From contig JBCAML010000008.1 in the NCBI GenBank assembly GCA_038503075.1, positions 744,001-808,000 on the forward strand: 64,000 bases of DNA, written 5' to 3'. The notes beneath the pieces are model-generated. The model ran no database searches and had not been told where the DNA came from. It saw only the letters and a list, made by a program, of their open reading frames with translations. The stretch comes from Gyromitra esculenta. Taxonomy: Eukaryota > Ascomycota > Pezizomycetes > Pezizales > Discinaceae. The position numbers were made by a program, and so were the translations under genes. The stretch's first letter is position 1, and the number at the start of each line of letters is the position of its first letter. Shown piece by piece: positions 61,265-64,000 of this stretch.

Positions 61265-61370
61265 CTTCCCCGGGAAGGCTTGAACTTCCAACCTCTCGAT
61301 GCCATCGAGATGAATGAAAACATCATGATATATAACAGTCGAACGCGCTAACCAATTGCGCCACGGAGAA
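61265..61370 (-). tRNA. tRNA-Asn(GUU) with a 32-nt intron
   Basis: A complete cloverleaf is readable on the minus strand. The 7-bp acceptor stem TTCTCCG/CGGGGAA has one G-U pair. The D arm is GCGC around AATTGGTTA, the anticodon stem is TTCGA/TCGAG with loop CTGTTA-A, the variable loop is AGGTT, and the T arm is GGAAG/CTTCC around TTCAAGC. The discriminator base is G. The anticodon GTT reads Asn codons. An intron of about 32 nt (61301-61332) sits one base 3' of the anticodon, the canonical position. Mature length without CCA is 74 nt. Part of the intron (CTCGAT) can pair with the 3' anticodon-stem sequence ATCGAG. A T9 terminator follows. Confidence 0.92.
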
Positions 61371-62412
61371 TTTGATATTTGTGTACTACAAAAATGGCTA
61401 TTTGAGCTTAAAATTCCTAAATTCGAAATCGCCAACAACCGTAGTATCTAGATTTTATTTATCTATGGTTAGTAGCGTCAGGAATGTATGTTGGTTACAT
61501 TTCTAGAGTGATGGAAAGCCTTCCTAATTCTCTCTTTTTTTTTTGAGGGTAGAATGTTTCGGGCGTATTCCAAATATTTCCCTGCATTTAAGGAATTCCT
61601 GAACATGATACATGTAGTAACTCTGTAACTCAAGGTATGAATATCACAACCGCACGATCACAGTCTACACGCGACTCCGATAGACGCCTTCACGGTGCAC
61701 CCGGACATCCCCTTCACCCGGACAGTTCATGATTAGTTAGTATTTAGTAGATAATACCTCTTCAGCCAGCAAAGAAGCTAGTCGCAATGCTGGAAATTTT
61801 CCTATTTTCATTTGTTGTCTAGTTGAGGGGGATGTCCGGATGGACTGTGAAGGCATTTATCTTTCTCAAGAGTAAGCTAAGTATCGCCATTCCCATTTAC
61901 TTTTATTTCTACTAGGCTCAATATACACAGAAAAACCAAAATCACATTCAATACCATAAAGGGAGTGATTGTGATGTAACTTCCACGGATAAAATATATA
62001 CGCAGCCTACTCGTTGGATTCGAAAGACGTAATAGCAAAAAAAAAACCACCTCACCGTCTTATATCTAAATTTCCAAAGCTAACAGACAAAGGCTTTCAA
62101 CATCCATTACATCATTCAAGGGTATTCACTCGGTTACTATTATCCACTGGCCAAATAGCAATTATTCCCGACGGTCATAAGGATCTTTAAGGTGAAATAC
62201 TTACGAGTAGATGGCTTTGGGGAGATGGCTTTCGTTCCTAAATCTGTTTGTCTAAGCCTGTATATTGGTCATCTTCTGATGTCAGCCCCCTAGCATTATT
62301 CTCGATATAGGGCTAGAAACTCGTACGCATATAATGATCCCTACGTATTTAAGTAACGGTGAAATCACACCTCGGAGTACCTATCACGGTCAGTGTTATT
62401 AGTAGGCTATAT
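61371..62412. other. Intergenic region with one MITE-like element
   Basis: Apart from the inverted-repeat element at 61681-61859 and a TACATGTA copy at 61609, no feature is visible. The last 200 bases are the probable promoter of the secreted-protein gene. Confidence 0.6.
61681..61859. mobile_element. MITE-like inverted-repeat element, TA-bounded
   Basis: Left arm 61681-61712 and right arm 61828-61859 are reverse complements with 5 mismatches in 32; they share GCCTTCAC and CCGGACATCCCC. TA forms both outermost dinucleotides. The 179-bp element has no coding content. Part of the left arm motif (CCTTCACCCGGACA) is repeated just inside the left end. Confidence 0.7.
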
Positions 62413-63897
62413 ATGCATAGGTCGCAGCCGTTGATTGCGGTCCTAGTTGTAACTCTTTGCATATCATCCAGCATTAAAATATCATCCGACCATGCTTATG
62501 TTAATTACTGGGCTCCTTGCCTTCTCCGCCCTCGGATCTTCCCGGGGGCCGTCGGATACCTCTGGTACTTCGCCACAGACTCAAAAATCGATGTAGGGAC
62601 CCTCCCCTGTTCATTGATTCTTAAGCCAAAAAGCCAACTGAAGGCAATCTTAAGTTACTCTTGTGGAATCAAAGATGGAAATTATTGTTACAGCGGTAAC
62701 CTTCAGTCGCCATACATCATTCGTTGTGCCGGCGGCGTTGGTACGCTTGGAAACTGTAGGACAATCCTCCACCTCGTAGCCTCTCTTTCACTTAATCCTT
62801 GTTTATGTTTGGCGTGTAGGCAATGATCATTTTGGCGCAAAAGGGAGTTCAAAGAACGAGAATTCTTGTAAGTCTATATCATAACCATAGTTTTGCCCTT
62901 ATTAGTATTTCCATCAGGGATTTTATCTTCCTTTCGGGAGTGAGATTGCTGACTGGTGTATGGTAAATGTAGGTTACCAGCCAGATCCAACAAAACATGA
63001 TGCTGCTTGCTCTACGGAAAAGGGCGTAGTGTGGGTTTCACCCCTAATCCTGCTACTTGTGGTATCATAAGGGTTATCAACCTAATAGTGCGTCAAAGGT
63101 ACCCCGAGGACGGCCGCCATCCGTTCATGCGTCAAAAGCGGCCAGTACTAGACGACCCTTTCCGAGATCAATTTGGCACTCCATTCTATGGTGGTCGTAG
63201 ACCAGGCCAAGGAGGTTTCCACGGTGGTCAGGGAGGTTTCTCAGGACAAGGGCGATCACCCTTTGGGAACGGCAATAATAACGGCAATCAAAATAATAGC
63301 CAGAACAACAATCAGAACAACAATCAGAACATTAACCAGAATAGCAACATCAACCAGAACCAGAACAACAATCAGAACCAGAACGGAAATGAGAATGGGG
63401 ATAGGAATGGTGGTGGATCTTTCGGAGGTGGCCCCGGTGGCCATCCTGGCGGCAGATTTCCTAGCGGTGGTGGCGGACCTTCTGGTGACGGGCCCCCTGG
63501 CGAGAGCCAGAATGGCAATCAAAATCAGAACCAAAACAGCAATGCCAATACCAACGTCAATAATAATATCAACAACAACGTTAATAACAACCAGAACCAG
63601 AACCAGAACGCCAACAACAACGCCAACAACAACGCCAATGGGAACCAGAACAGTGGTCCCCCAGCCCAGAAGGATATAGCTCAGGAGGGTGACGGAAACG
63701 ACTACTTAGAGGTAAACGACCAAAGACTAGGATCAGACGAAGACGAGGGATATCTGATCCCAGCAGATAGTGATAGTAGTGAGGAAGTGAGGAAGAGAAG
63801 TGACGAGGAAATCGCCCAGAAGGCATCTGGTACGCAAATAGAGACCAACACATACGGTATTATAATTGCAGTTGCAATGATGATGGTGTTAGTGTAA
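62413..63897 (+). CDS. Secreted protein: Cys-containing domain fused to Asn/Gln- and Gly-rich tail with GPI-like end
   Basis: I do not recognise the family. The preferred model has four exons, 62413-62755, 62820-62867, 62973-63030 and 63099-63897, giving 415 residues in frame. A signal peptide is clear (PLIAVLVVTLCISSS). Residues about 22-160 hold spaced cysteines (YSCGIKDGNYC, TLGNCNDHFG, NSCYQPDP, DAACSTEKG), typical of small fungal extracellular domains. The tail has Gly-rich blocks and long runs of Asn and Gln in NQN/NNN/NAN patterns. A dibasic RQKR lies at the junction and RKR near the end. The C terminus is hydrophobic (YGIIIAVAMMMVLV), fitting a GPI-attachment signal. The last intron (63031-63098; GTGGGT donor, AAG acceptor) is the weakest point. 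If it is retained, the frame stops at 63070, giving a 162-residue protein ending WVSPLILLLVVS. Alternatively the Asn/Gln region starts on its own at the ATG 63127 (256 aa). Confidence 0.55.
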
Positions 63898-64000
63898 TTA
63901 TTTCGAGAAGATTTTTCTAGGTATATATGTAGGATTATACGCTTGAATATGTGGATGTATTTGGATGCGGGGTTTCCCTCATTCGTGTTAATAGTATAAA
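63898..64000. other. 3' flank at the window end
   Basis: About 100 bases after the stop codon, A/T-rich, the likely 3' UTR of the preceding gene. Confidence 0.5.

Overview
This is a window of nuclear DNA from a filamentous ascomycete (Pezizomycotina). The evidence is short spliceosomal introns of 56-92 bases with GTAAGT/GTATGT-type donors and CTAAC-like branch points, an intron-containing tRNA with a T-run Pol III terminator, and fungal versions of phospholipase C, UPF1, MCM2, UBR7/mlo2, BRAP2/Etp1, FAM32A and ribosomal protein eL19. The large gene-poor stretches with decayed small transposon-like elements fit a repeat-rich genome such as a Pezizomycete, but that placement is an inference.

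Layout. Bases 1-7395 hold no gene I can support. They contain a cluster of microsatellites and a pyrimidine-rich leader in front of an intronless gene for an acidic, disordered protein (7396-8490). Bases 8491-23855 are a 15 kb gene desert with one clear MITE-like element and scattered decayed repeats. Next come a phosphoinositide-specific phospholipase C (23856-27469, +), a cytochrome P450 with an 18-nt microexon (30451-28575, -), the nonsense-mediated-decay helicase UPF1 (32358-35867, +), and an AKR7-type aldo-keto reductase (37905-36689, -). Two TA-bounded MITE-like elements follow at 38 kb, then a single-pass membrane glycoprotein of unknown role (42354-41149, -), a 3.9 kb gene-poor stretch, and a dense housekeeping block.

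The housekeeping block (46.2-60.8 kb) holds UBR7/mlo2 (-), FAM32A (+), eL19 (-), MCM2 (-), BRAP2/Etp1-like E3 ligase (+) and a 1037-residue BRCT protein (+). MCM2 and the BRAP2 gene are divergent; the space between them carries two MluI cell-cycle boxes and a CCAAT box. After this come a tRNA-Asn(GUU) gene with a 32-nt intron, another MITE-like element, and a secreted protein that probably joins a Cys-containing domain to an Asn/Gln-rich, Gly-rich tail with a GPI-like C terminus.

The genes do not form a pathway or a secondary-metabolite cluster. The P450 and the aldo-keto reductase are separated by UPF1 and nothing else biosynthetic is present. I rebuilt gene models by joining exons by hand; exon lengths were checked for reading frame, but no transcript data were available. 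The most unusual window-wide signal is the palindrome TACATGTA, which I count 18 times, always outside coding sequence, where about one copy would be expected.
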